Part shown: piece after piece, positions 9,245-20,051 of the stretch | Layout: each line of letters starts with the position of its first letter | Numbering within the stretch: position 1 is the stretch's first letter | Source of the DNA: Diphasiastrum complanatum | Lineage: Eukaryota; Streptophyta; Lycopodiopsida; Lycopodiales; Lycopodiaceae | Assembly: GCA_029204225.1 (NCBI GenBank) | Contig: CM055096.1 | Span: 129,001 to 193,000 of the forward strand | DNA: 64,000 nt | Direction of reading: 5' to 3' | Made by a program: the position numbers and the translations under genes | Notes under the pieces: model-generated | Databases searched by the model: none | Seen by the model: only the letters and a program-made list of their open reading frames with translations | Told to the model about the DNA's origin: nothing

Positions 9245-11260
9245 ATGATCGGCCTATTTGAAGCAAGCTACCATATGCATTGGTTGGTAAGCCAACACCA
9301 AGTGCTCGATAATAAGGTCCAGTACCAGAGCCAAGAGATCGCACATCAACAAAAGTTGGCCAAAGAAAAAGTAAACGAGGCAGAAGAAATAAGATCCGTG
9401 ATGGCCAGGTAGAAGATCAAATTGGAAGAGGTCCAGCAACAATTGAAGTACCAGATGGCCCAGATCGACCAAGCACGAGATGGATCATCGGACACAATCA
9501 TAGTTGATGCTCCTCTGGTTAAGCCCAAGGATATACAGTTCTAGGCCCCACATGCCATAGCCATCCGGATGGAAAAATATGTGTGACTAATTCAGAAATG
9601 AGAAGCTAAGAAAAAAAACTTTGAAAATGTCATGGCCAAGAAGGAAAAGATCATTCTCGAGTCCTAGAAACAGCTTGAAGAAATGACAAAGGCCCTGCAG
9701 CAAGTCTTGGACAAGGTGAACCAACTATGGGACACGGCGTGCAAGGCCCAAGCGGGTGCTTCTACAAAGAAACCATGGGACGATGATGGAGATGATGGAG
9801 CTGACCATAAGGATGGGCAAACCCGACCATCATATGGTAGCTCAAGATCGGGTGGCCAGAGAATCAAAGTTGCTTTCAGAGATTTTCTCCTTCCCCCTAC
9901 TACTTTTAACCCCTCCTCTTATTCTGAATTTAACTTTTCTGAAACATTCATTCCCACTTACCCTGTCTCTTCACTTTTTTCCTCTCCACCACCTCCTAGC
10001 AGAGTATTGGGCCTATCTAAAGGTCCAGCTGACACATACAAAACCCAACGGGACGAGTTCTTACAATAGCTCCGTTCCCCCTGTGTGGCGTACAATTTGT
10101 TAAACCCATCTCCTCCTAAACCTGTTATCCCTATGCCTCTCTCTCTTGATCACTCCATCCTTGACCCTTCAGAAACTAACACTGACATTGGTGCTAATGA
10201 TGACTTCTTGGCAGATCCATTAGAAACTAGAAGATTCTCACCCAAGCAAGATACAGGCACAATTGAGCCATATACAAGTGAGCGGACTAAGGAAAGCGAT
10301 ACGGGCACTAAGGCCTTAGATGACTATTTGGCAAGGCCACCACAACGACGTAGGGCAGTCTCACCTACTAGGCCAAGGGGAAATGTGACAGATACCAAGG
10401 AATATGAGAAGTTCGAAAGGAGATACCCTCTCAACATGAGAGGTGGCAGAGAGGAAGTCGATCAAAGCTAGTATTCTACAAGGGCTGAGATCATTGCGGC
10501 GCTACAACCACAACCTGAGTGGCGAAATAAAGTCCTAAGGGATAGCAAGTGATTGCAAAAATATCTAAGGACACCGGCATGGAAAAAAATTGATCCCTTC
10601 TACATGCCTCTCAAACGAAGAAACCCCTGGTTTGCAAAGCAACCACGGGTCGAAGTAGTGAACTGGCTGGTGATTCCAAGAATCTCAAAGAATATCTCCT
10701 TGGATAACTTGAGGCTACAACTGTTAGATTTTGGGCACAAGTATAAGACTAACACCGATCTGTGCGTACGAGAAAGCGTCGAGTATTGCCGATCAATGGC
10801 CTTTCTGATGCAGCAAGAATGCTTTTGGGATCGCGGCTTGGATCCAATAAGGATCAATCCCAATGTGGCTCTCCAGTTGGAAGATGACCATGAAATGATG
10901 GCCCGACTTTACTATAGGGCGGCCTTCATGTCGTCCCGATATGTCACCATAATAGAGGACTGGCAAGAAATGGGCTTCATCGAGAAGATACGTGAATACC
11001 TGGGGCTACTACAATACGAAACTAAGCTCCACTTCCAAGTATTTGAAGCCTTAGGAGAAAAAATAAGCGAGCGAAAATAGACGGCAAGACGACAAGGAGA
11101 GCAGGACTCACAGGAGGTTCTCAAACAGGTGGGGATGCAGAGGCCATTGAGAGATCTCCAATTTTGTGGAATGATTTTTGGGGCCAATAAGCACCTGGTT
11201 TTACAGAAGCGAAAGAAGATCCACGCTTTTCCAAGTGCCAAGAAAAATGACATCATGTGA
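9245..11260 (+). pseudogene. G3 extra ORF: coiled coil plus unknown C-terminal domain
   Basis: One reading frame of about 671 codons with no frameshift but nine internal stops, all TAG (9,410; 9,542; 9,665; 10,067; 10,469; 11,078) or TGA (9,584; 9,599; 10,550). Order: a Gln/Glu/Lys-rich heptad-like region (residues about 20-180), an acidic Asp/Gly patch (DDDGDDGADHKDG), a Pro/Ser/Phe-rich linker, an Arg/Thr-rich linker, and a compact 175-residue C-terminal part (10,553-11,080) with many aromatics (FYMPLKRRNPWF, ECFWDRGLDPIRIN). Its place just before a 3' LTR suits the additional ORF that some plant gypsy elements carry after pol. No known catalytic motif; function unknown. Confidence 0.6.
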
Positions 11261-11289
11261 CATGTGTTGCAGTGGTGGGTCCTACAACA

Positions 11290-12450
11290 GATTAGGGGTG
11301 GATAATACTAGCAGATTCTAGAGAATCTCCCAGATGCCAAGCCAAGCTAAAATATAGAGCATCTCTCACCCAAGACCGAGGAGGTCTCAGAAGGAGGAGA
11401 GCAGGAAGAAATTGAGAGCTGAGCATGAGAGCCAAGGATTACTAGATAGGATTACAGGTTATTTCTATGTGAGCTTACATAGTGAATCCCAGAGAAGGAA
11501 CGACCATGTAGGAGTTAGTGACATTCCTAGCCAATGTAAATAGATGTAGACCCCTCTTAAATGAAGTAGAGTGAGCCACCTTTTGATGGTGATCTCTAGT
11601 GGAATAGCTATTTCCACTTGTAATTTCTAAACTAGTGGAATTGACACTTAGGCTCCACATGGGTAGCCCTCTTGCTTATTTAAGGTCCCCCCTCTCTTGT
11701 GAGGGAGCTTTTATTGTATTGTCATTTCTCTTGCTTGAATAAAGAAGATCCTCCACGAGTTATTGGCAATTTGAAAGCTCCTTGTTCATGGCTATTGTCT
11801 TGAGTGAAATTCCTATGAACATGCTTGATTTCTTTGTTGTGGTTGTGGATTAATTAGATTTCCTGTTTTCTTTTTTGCAATGTGGAATGTAGATGTGGAT
11901 TAGCTTTCTTGATTCTTGTTTTCTAATTTTCATCATCCAGGTAAAATAAATAGGCTGAGATTGTGATTCAGATCTTGCATATTCACTAACAATCCTATTC
12001 TTGATTGTTCTTTGGGTATTTCAAGAATCAAGAGAGGTGCATTTCTTGATTCTTGGGATGCTAGTATGTTGTTAGAAAAATAGTTTTCTGATTCTTGTTT
12101 TATTTGTGTAGCCTAATCTTGATGCTATTATGTTCTCTAATTTCTTAGAATAGAGTAGTAGACAGAATCTCAGATTGCTCCTTGTTTTAGAACGCTAATC
12201 TGTTGAGCAAGGATTGGTTACATGGATTGTAAATGCATGTAGTCGGAGTGAACGAACTGTTTCATCCCACTGACAAGCTGTTTATGCAAGTGATGAATTG
12301 ATAAATAATCTGCCTAGACACAATTCTAAACAAGAGGACTTAACAAAAAAGAACTGGGTTCTGGAAACGGGCAGAAACATTCGGTTTCCAAAGCGGAAAC
12401 CACCTAAGAAGAAGACGTAAAGAAGTAAAGAAAAGAAACAAAAAGAGAAG
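11290..12450 (+). repeat. G3 3' LTR-like region
   Basis: Starts after the purine-rich ATTAGGGGTGGA (11,291-11,302). A TATA box TATTTAAG at 11,676-11,683 and AATAAA at 11,738-11,743 lie 55 bp apart. From about 11,380 it aligns with 16,265-17,000 (the G4 LTR): shared GAGGAGGTCTC, TAGACCCCTCTTAAA, GTAGAGTGAGCCA and CTTGCTTATTTAAG. Edges not proven by TSDs. Confidence 0.6.
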
Positions 12451-13724
12451 AGATCCGTGTTCACATATTCTTGTTGAATCTGTGAACATCAGTCAATCGC
12501 TCACTCTTGTGAGTCATTAGTACATCATTTATGGTCCAAAGTAATGTACTTTGACAACCTTTAGAGCTAAGAATAGAGTTGAAAAATGGTCCAATATGTA
12601 GAGAGGAGAATAACAATACTACTTTAAAGTTCTGGAGTTATAATAGATTTGACCATCCATAAAGCTATCATATAAATATCTTTATCATTAGACTTCACAT
12701 GCCTTTGATGCAAATAGTCTAACTCACTTGTAAGGAGACAAGATAGCCCACTATCCTAGTTGACATTATCATTCTATGAACATGGCTCTAATATGTGAGT
12801 TTGTGTATTCACATATAAAGACTAGACATAATGTAAATAAAGTCATGATCACTTGCACTATCCTTTTATAATTTGACACTTTTTGTGCCTGTCAGAAAAG
12901 TTTCATGTTTCACAATAGACATCAATAGGAAAAGGTACATAAGTTATTTCATTGATTCTTGTGATGCCTCAACAAGCTTATACATACATTTGTTAATCAT
13001 ATGATTTTCTCACTTGAAAGCATGATCCTAAAAAAAAATTTAGTGACTTATTTCTAAGGCTAATAATAACTATTCAAACTAATGTGCACACAAGTCTTGC
13101 ATTTGGCCAAAATAGTTCTCTAACATTGATGATATTCCAAGTTTTTTTATGTGACAAGTCCCACTTGACATTGTCTTTATCCTTAGCAATAAGAATAAGA
13201 CTAATCTTAGAGAAAAATTCTACGTAATAAATCGAAGATTCTCTTGAGCAAGTGCTTCCATCTGACTATGCCTTTTTGAGATAGGTCTTTCTTGATATAG
13301 GCTCTATGTTCTCCCAAGGTTTACTGTTAAGAGTGATGATTTTAAATCACCAGAGATGTTTCAAATAGAAGTTATTATTGCTCCAAGAGAAGTGATAATA
13401 AAAAAGCAAAAGAACTTCGTATATCTCAAAACTTTTAGTATTAACCTTACACTAGGTAGTAACAAATTCACTTAGTAGGTGGTTGTGTATTTTATGTTCT
13501 GAATATAAGTTTGATGATAAATGTGCATTGAGCAATTTGCTCCAAGTTTGAGAATTGTCTCTAGCAACATAAATTCTTTTGTAGACAAGAATGAAGGAGG
13601 TGGTACCTAGGTGTAAGAGGTCGTAATCTCCCATATGTTTTTGGGAAAATACATACATCGTAGTTGAGTAGATTGCATTTATCATTTCAAAGTTTTTACA
13701 TATTTGCACATGCATAGTGGTGAG
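12451..13724. other. Unassigned stretch, degenerate
   Basis: A/T-rich with no intact ORF. On the minus strand an 87-codon frame (13,715-13,452) and neighbouring fragments look like an old, heavily mutated coding sequence, but no domain is recognised. Flanked by G3 and the G6 LTR, so it may be an older element or intergenic DNA. Second copy 38,490-39,754 is nearly identical. Confidence 0.5.
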
Positions 13725-14260
13725 TGTAGTGGCCTCGAAGTAATTACCACGTTTTCATTTCCAAGAGAATAGTGCCTTCCCTTGTGACGTTAGGTTAACT
13801 CTAAAATTTTCCTACTCTCCATCCTTAACCCACTCCTAATTAACCACCTATCTAACTACAAGCAAGAATAAAGCAAGGGAGGCCTCTTGCACCTTCACCT
13901 CTCTAAAGCGTAGAAGAAAAGAACAAATACAATTACATAGAAAGCATTAGTAAAATGAAAAGCAGAGAGAGAGATGGGTCATCACATAAATCATATACTT
14001 TTTCCTTTGTACCTCAAGACCCCTCACATGATTCATGTGAGTCCCCTTCAACTTTATTAACTTAGAACCTTGACTTTAGTCCTCAACCTTATTTTATTCC
14101 AATATAATGTCCAAGTTAATTATTTCTAGAATACAAGTTATACTACTATACTCACTATGCTCATTGGGTTGGGCTTATACACATAGGAAGCCAATGCCCT
14201 CGCACTTATTTAACCTAGATGTATAATTTTTTTATGGTAGGGCCCACAAAGCGTCCAACG
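13725..14260 (-). repeat. G6 3' LTR
   Basis: 536 bp. It begins TGTAGTGG like the G1 LTR and ends GTCCAACG (minus start CGTTGGAC, with TG mutated to CG). It is followed at 14,261-14,290 by GTATTCCCCACC...GGTGATGGTCCC, matching 22,847-22,877 after the LTR there: on the minus strand a purine-rich tract directly upstream of an LTR, so this is a 3' LTR of a minus-strand element. Only about 65 bp of internal sequence remains before the deletion joint. Confidence 0.75.
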
Positions 14261-14327
14261 GTATTCCCCACCTAAATAGGTGATGGTCCCGTGGAACCTA
14301 CCTAATGTTTGTTATGGCGAAAAGTCG

Positions 14328-14790
14328 ATATCCGACAAAGCGATCGTAAATTTCGTGAAAATTCGAACTGAAAAAGACCTATTTATATAAAAAAATTTGC
14401 ACGTGTGGAGGAGTGGTGAAGGAACACGTGTTGACATGTGATTGGCCAAAATAAATGCGCCGTACCTTGAATAATTGATCTGACATCTGTCACGAGTGAG
14501 AATGACACGCGTCGCTAACAGATTCGCGCACGTGTCTCAACCCATGTGTCCCCATAATTGGGTCATCATTATCAAGACAGAATTTCCACGTGGTCTAGTC
14601 ATCTGACGACATGTGTCTCGGCCATCTTTTCACACGTGCAAAAATTTGTGAAAATTCATTAAAAAAAAACAAACTGAATTCAAAATTAGACATTTTAAAC
14701 AAAAATAATAGAACTGAAGTTCCAAATATCACTCTTAGGCTCACACACCAGGTCTGACAAGCACGTCAAATCAATGTGTGCTTGAGAGAG
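14328..14790. promoter_or_regulatory. G-box-rich promoter fragment without a gene
   Basis: Copy of the promoter-like unit of the histone-like locus (see 45,156-45,782). It keeps about five CACGTG cores, the CCAAT-type GTGATTGGCC and the TATA-type CTATTTATATAAA, plus the first codons of the minus-strand frame at about 14,690, but the gene itself is deleted. The cores at about 14,490 and 14,610 are mutated. Confidence 0.7.
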
Positions 14791-14805
14791 ATATTTGAAG
14801 TTGGA
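14328..14805 (+). repeat. Duplicated block B, copy 1
   Basis: Matches 45,458-45,935, the middle of the tandem promoter-like units of the histone-like locus, but without either flanking gene. The left joint shares TCG (14,325-14,327) with both parents; the right joint at 14,805/14,806 passes straight into the copia RT sequence of 58,233. Several CACGTG cores present in R2 are mutated here. Confidence 0.93.
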
Positions 14806-15625
14806 TTCAAGAGGCAAGGATTTGAGTTTTATTTGTCAATCCAAATATGCTTCTTCTATCTTAGAAAAGTTTGAAATGAAAGATTGTAAAGGAGTATTAA
14901 CTTCTATGGAACAAAATGTAAAAGTTTCCAATAGTGATGATGAAGCATCCTTTGAGGACAGCACACTATATAGGAGACTTGTAGGCTCCTTAATCTATCT
15001 TACTATAGCTAGACCTGATCTAAGTTATAGTGTAGGCAAACTAAGCCAATCTATGCAAAATCCGTTGGTTTGTCATTGGAAAAATGAAAAAAGGGTGTTG
15101 AGGTACATCTCGGCCATCAAGAATTTTGGCATTTTATATGATGGATCTAATCTTGCCTTAAGGGCATATTCGGATGCTGATTTTGCAGGTGATAGCTTTT
15201 GTTACCTTCCTTTGCAATGGCATAGTCTCTTGGCTTTCCAATAAGCAAGATACTATTTCTCTATCTTCAACCGAATCGGAATACAAGGCACTAACATCCA
15301 CAACAAAGGAGATCCTATGGTTGAAGAGGCTTTTGCAAGTCATGGAGGCCGAGGAGCAGCCAATAATATTTTGTGACAACCAATCAAGCCAAACATTAGC
15401 AACCAATCCCACATTCCATGCAAGGAGCAAGCACATAGAGATTGCTCACCATTTTTGGAGGGAAAAGGTTCAAGCAAAAGAGATCAAGCTAATCATGTGT
15501 CTTTTTCAGATTGCCTTGCTGATCTACTCACTAAAGCCTTGCCAAAGGCTTCATTTATCAAGTTAAGATCAGCCTTAGGAGTTGTACATAGATGTACTAT
15601 AGTTGTATCATGTAAAAATTGAGGA
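14806..15625 (+). pseudogene. C2 copy 1: copia RT end and RNase H
   Basis: Begins inside RT (RGKDLSFICQSKYASSILE) at the deletion joint; the catalytic box is lost. RNase H follows: YSDADFAGD at about 15,165, then a 22-bp deletion relative to 58,620 that shifts the frame, WLSNKQDTISLSSTESEY, FCDNQSSQTL and SKHIEIAHHF. A frameshift near 15,500 breaks the tail (ADLLTKALPK). Inactive. Confidence 0.9.
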
Positions 15626-15626
15626 G
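15614..15626 (+). promoter_or_regulatory. C2 copy 1 polypurine tract
   Basis: AAAAATTGAGGAG immediately before the LTR start TGTTAGAATT; the usual copia plus-strand primer position. Confidence 0.75.
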
Positions 15627-16118
15627 TGTTAGAATTAAGCAATTTTCACATGGTTTTTGATGTATTTTGACATCTATGTGGATCCACATGTGTGAAATGA
15701 CACTTGTAATATTCAGATCCATTTTGATTAGCTTTCATTTGAGTCTAATATGACATCTCCTAAATTATAGGAGTTAGGTCCTAGATTGTAGGAATCTAGA
15801 AGGTCAACACAAACCACCGATGGATGATGTGGCAAACTTGATAGATCTTATCCAAAGTGGATATGGATGAGTACAATGCGTTGTCCCACACATGCTGGAT
15901 GCAGCTTAGAGAGAGAGTATTGTGATTTTGTACTTGATCCATGATGGATCCATTATTGAGCTAATGATGAAAAATCTTGGTTTATGAAGCAATCTTTGTG
16001 TTTTGAATCTCTTAAGCACTTTCTTTGTGGATGAATGCTTAGTAAATGATAAGTAAACTATTTCTCTTTTATCAGGCCGTACAGTAGCTGTACTTCACAC
16101 GTGTGAAGTCGTGGATCA
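15627..16118 (+). repeat. C2 copy 1 3' LTR
   Basis: 492 bp, TGTTAGAATT...GGATCA, the same length as 59,077-59,568. It contains the perfect 16-bp palindrome CTTCACACGTGTGAAG at 16,093-16,108 next to the imperfect GTACAGTAGCTGTAC. Its end directly abuts G4 sequence. Confidence 0.85.
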
Positions 16119-17212
16119 TCATTTTTTATTGTTCTTGCTTGGAATCACAAAGATTGTCAAGTAGAAGCTAGATTTGGAAGCTAGTCTTGATATAGATCAA
16201 GATCCCAAGCTATTCTTGGCTGATTCTATCAAATCCCCAAGATACTCGAATAGAGCAACTCAAGATTGCCTCTCACCTTAGACTGAGGAGGTCTCTGAGA
16301 AGGTAAGACTAATGAAGACTGAGAGCCGAGGAATACTAGTTAGTAATGACAAGTAAGAATTGTGTAAGCCTCATGGTGAATTACGAAAGATGGAATGACC
16401 ATGTAGGAACTAGTATTTCTAGGCAAATGTAATAAATGCAAGTAGACCCCTCTTAAAGAAAGTAGAGTGAGCCAACTTTTGATGGTGACCTCTAGTGGAG
16501 AGCATTATTCCACTTGTAATTTGTGAAATGTGGAAACTCCACTAGGATGCCACCTAAGGAGCTCTCTTGCTTATTTAAGAGACTCCCTCTTTGTGAAGAG
16601 GAGCCTTTGAGAATTGTATCAACTCCATGCTGAAATAAGAAGAGCTTCCACGAGTTAGATGCAACCATTGAGCTCCTTGATCATGATGTTTTTCTTGAGT
16701 GATGCCCCTATGATCATGCCCTTCCATTAAAATGTGTGTGGTTGTGGAATATAGAGTGGATTAGATTTCATGTTTTTGTAGAGTGGATTAACTTTCTTGA
16801 TTTCTTGTGGATTAACATAGGAACCAACATTCATGTAAACTACATAGGCTAGATCTGTGGTGTAAATCTTGCATATCTTTGACATTCCAGTTCTTGATGT
16901 TCTTGGGGAGTCCAAGAATCAAAAGGCTGGTTGGTTTCTTGATTCTTGGACTTCTTATATGCTGTAGATTAGTTTTGTTTCTTGTTTTTGTCAAGTTATG
17001 CAAGGTAGCTTAGTGTTAATGTAGTGTAGGCTCTGATTTTAGTTTGTTTTAAGTGTAGGTATCTGTAGAAATCCATTGAACGTTCATTGGTTTGCATGCT
17101 GATCAGTGAATGAGCATTCTTAGCTTGCATCTCTATGTAGAAATGACGTCCTTGAGTAGTCCTCTGATAGGCAGGACATAAAGAAAATACTACATCAAAA
17201 TTCTGTCTGCTT
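16119..17212 (+). repeat. G4 copy 1: 5' LTR region
   Basis: Related to the G3 LTR. TATA box TATTTAAG at 16,572-16,579 and a poly(A)-like TGAAATAAGA at about 16,631. The probable LTR start is near 16,222 (TGATTCTATCAAATCCCC); the end lies near 17,200 and I could not identify the primer site. Upstream of gag and leader, so it is the 5' LTR of a plus-strand element. Confidence 0.55.
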
Positions 17213-17614
17213 CTACCTAGGTTGGGATCGTAAAATCAAGAAACTATCTAACAAATGCCATGAAGCCTGATAATAGGTAGATACGGTTTTGAAAAAGTGG
17301 CCTGAAAGAACTGAATTAAACAACAGGTGTTCTGGAGCAGGGGATCTATCAACATTTGGCACCATTGCTACTTGAACCCCAATGCATACTACATCCAACA
17401 GCACAACAACAAAGTCCACACTCAGATTACTGCACACACACTCCAATTCTTTTACCACATCTAAGTTTTCGTAACTGAACAAAGCCACTTCAATGACTAT
17501 CTCCTCGCCCATATCCACAGGCTGTTAGAATCACAAATTTGTTGTTCTTGCAAACACACTAATAGACCTGGATTCGATTCTACTCAAGCTCACGCTCCTC
17601 CCATTCCTCATGCT

Positions 17615-18195
17615 TGAAATCTCAACCGGAACCGCAACTTCGAATCTCAACCGACACACACTGTCCGATCTCAACCGACGATCATCTGTTACATCTCAAC
17701 CAACGATGATCTATTCTCAACCGACGACCAAGCTTCAGATCTCAATCGACGGCCCTGCTTCGGATCTCAACCGATGGCCCTACTTCAAATCTTAATTGAC
17801 GACCTGTTTCAATTCTCAACCGACGGCCCTATATCAGATCTCAACCGACGGCAAGCTTCAGATCTCAACCGACGGCCAAGCTTCAGATCTCAATAGACGG
17901 CCCTATTTTAGATCTCAACCAACGGCCCTGTTTCAGATCTCAACCGATGACCTACTTCAATTCTCAATCGACGGCCCTGCTTCAGATCTGAACCGATGAC
18001 CTGCTTTACCGATGGCCCTGCTTCAGATCTCAACCGACAACCTACTTCAATTCTCAATCGACGGTCTATCTCAATTTTCAACCATTAGCATGTATCAAAT
18101 CTCAACCGACAAACCATTTCAGATCTCAACTGACACACTGTCGATTCTCAACCGACAGCCAATATCAACCGACAGCCAGTGTGAGATCTCACCCA
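17615..18195 (+). repeat. 25-bp minisatellite, about 24 units
   Basis: Units close to GATCTCAACCGACGGCCCTGCTTCA, 21-25 bp long, in direct tandem. Common variants are CAATTCTCAACCGACGG and ATCTCAACCGATGACC. One register translates as repeated SQPT/DLNRRP words, but the unit length is not a multiple of 3 and stops occur, so coding is not supported. The R2 array (61,065-61,720) has a different unit order and number. Confidence 0.88.
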
Positions 18196-18430
18196 ATCAC
18201 CCATCACAACCATCGCATTCCATAGAAGGTCACAACTATCGCAATTATCGCAATTACCCTTCATCCACATTCCATCACACAGTCCACATACACCGTCGCG
18301 ACTGCCTTCCATCACACACAGCCACATCAAACCATAAACAGATGCCTTACGGCTACCCTCGGCCACCTTCATCGCAACAGCAGCTTTGCACTTGTCCATA
18401 GACGTAACCATCGCATTCCACTGCCATCGG

Positions 18431-18710
18431 CCCTGGAACAATCACCTTACTCTTACCACCGCCGTCACCCACCCTCCTCACATCTGCAACTAACTGCACC
18501 CATCGCACAACCATTAGCCATAAAAAACAAACCACCTTCCGCATAACACCGTAATCACCGCATTCCACCACCATTTGCCCTGGAATGATCACCTTACCCT
18601 TACCACTGTCGTCACCCACCCTCACATCCGCAACTAACCGCACCCATCGCACAACCATCAACCATCGAAAACAAACCACCCTCTATGTTGCCCCGTGACC
18701 ACCACACCAC
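18431..18710 (+). repeat. 147-bp tandem duplication in G4 leader
   Basis: CCCTGGAACAATCACCTTAC at 18,431 recurs as CCCTGGAATGATCACCTTAC at 18,578, and the following text (TTACCAC, CACATC, CAACTAAC, CACCCATCGCACAACCAT) repeats in order. Also present in R2 near 62,035 and 62,180, so it is older than the segmental duplication. Confidence 0.8.
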
Positions 18711-20051
18711 ACACGACCGGCCTCCACCACCATCACAGCCCCGAACGGCAACAGCCCGCAACGAATTGCAACCCACCGTATTCACCAACACACTTCCTGC
18801 ACCGTCAGGACCGCAATCCAGTCCATCCTTCATTCACCCGTATTCCAATCCCCCATCGTTACCCCATCGTAACCGCCATTCACCGCAACACACCATTACC
18901 ATCGTAGCTAACCGTTTCTCCACCACAACAACAGCTTTGCACCCGTCAAAGCTACATCCAACCGCAATTACACTGCCATAAGGCTGCCCTCGGCCACCCG
19001 CACCCACCTCCACCCGTTTCTTCCAATCACACAATCACAATCACAATCACCCATCTCAGCCGTAAATAGACCACACTTGACCGCCAAAACCGCAATTGAC
19101 CATCATCAGACAACCCTATGACTACCCACGGCCACCTCCTCTGCCATTAACCGCACTCATCCCATTCCATTGCACCCTTGCGACGACCCTTCACCCGCAA
19201 TCATTCCCACTACATCCACACATAGGCAATCCTCTACCCAGATCCGCATTCAATAGTAAACACCTGCATCCCAACCAACATTATCCTATAATCCTATACT
19301 TCTCCCAGATCAACATCTATGATCACCCCCTAACATCCTCACACTGCCTCGACGCAATCCACAATCCATCACTACCCTCAAACTTCAATCTCAACCACAA
19401 CCAGAACCAATCATCAGATCTCGTCCGCAGGGGTTCCACACCATCTTAACGATACCACATCCACGCCAGACCATAACAACTCACTCCACATTTTCTTTAC
19501 ACCCACCAATGTCAATCTCCGTTTGCATCTAATACACTCTGACTTTGTTCATCTTCCATGCCTCTCCACCTGTTTTAATCACACAAGCACTTAACAAAAA
19601 ACCAGCTCACACTCCAATTGAACCATAGCTATCGCAAATTCCCACAACCACCACCTTACGCCTACCCAAGAATCCCTCGCCTGCAAATGTTCGCTAAAAC
19701 AACACTCACCAGTCTCCAACGACATCAACTGCATCCCTTCGTCCTCAACCACATTAGATCGCAACCAGACCGCTGTAACCGCAATTGTCCGCTGCATCTG
19801 CAAGTGCCCGCTACAACCGTAATAGACCGCTAACACCACACACGTATGCTAACACCACTAACACTATAATCCACCATAGTCACCCATCTTCCTCACCTCC
19901 GCAATAGACCACAATTCTATGGCCTACGACTACCCATGGCCACCTTTGACCGCTATAACCGCAAACGACCGCAACCCCACCATAACCCGTAGGGATCGCA
20001 AAAAAAAAAAAACAAACAAACCAAAGAACACCAAAAAAACACTAGTACCCA

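Larger units (their letters stand above)
8927..12450 (+). mobile_element. G3: 3' part of a gypsy-like element (extra ORF plus LTR)
   Basis: A long decayed ORF with a coiled coil is followed by a purine-rich tract and an LTR-like sequence related to the G4 LTR at about 16,220-17,200. No gag-pol is present. The left edge is the C1 LTR end, so copia C1 probably interrupted this element. Right boundary approximate. Second copy 34,957 to about 38,490. Confidence 0.6.
1..14327 (+). repeat. Duplicated block A, copy 1 (R1)
   Basis: Collinear with 26,005-40,357 from the first base of the window; the offset drifts only from 26,004 to 26,030 through small indels. It holds the G1 gypsy 3' half, copia C1, the G3 element, an unassigned stretch and the G6 LTR. 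Identity is high by eye (a few per cent differences). The two copies share the same insertion junctions (for example the gypsy LTR/copia gag joint at 4,261 and 30,272), so this is a segmental duplication and not independent insertions. The left end lies outside the window. Confidence 0.95.
17213..20051 (+). other. G4 copy 1: long A/C-rich leader
   Basis: About 2.8 kb between LTR and gag. From about 17,540 the plus strand is strikingly poor in G and rich in C and A (CCGCAACC, CACCACC, CATCC words), ending in an A run near 20,000. ORFs on both strands here are low-complexity translations. It contains the 25-bp minisatellite (17,615-18,195) and a 147-bp tandem duplication (18,431 on). Very long leaders are known in several plant gypsy lineages. 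Confidence 0.65.

Noticed and set aside
9664-9867. Minus ORF opposite the G3 extra ORF
   Set aside because: Antisense shadow of a better-supported plus frame with coiled-coil character.
17615-18195. CRISPR-like repeat array
   Set aside because: Repeats are directly adjacent with no unique spacers, and the host is a plant.
17610-18401. Repeat protein encoded by the minisatellite (SQPT/DLNRRP words)
   Set aside because: The unit length is about 25 bp, so the frame rotates; stops interrupt it and R2 does not keep the frame.
18148-19034. Gly/Val/Cys-rich minus-strand ORFs in the G4 leader
   Set aside because: They are antisense translations of a G-poor strand with no stops by composition; no domain and no conservation of frame.
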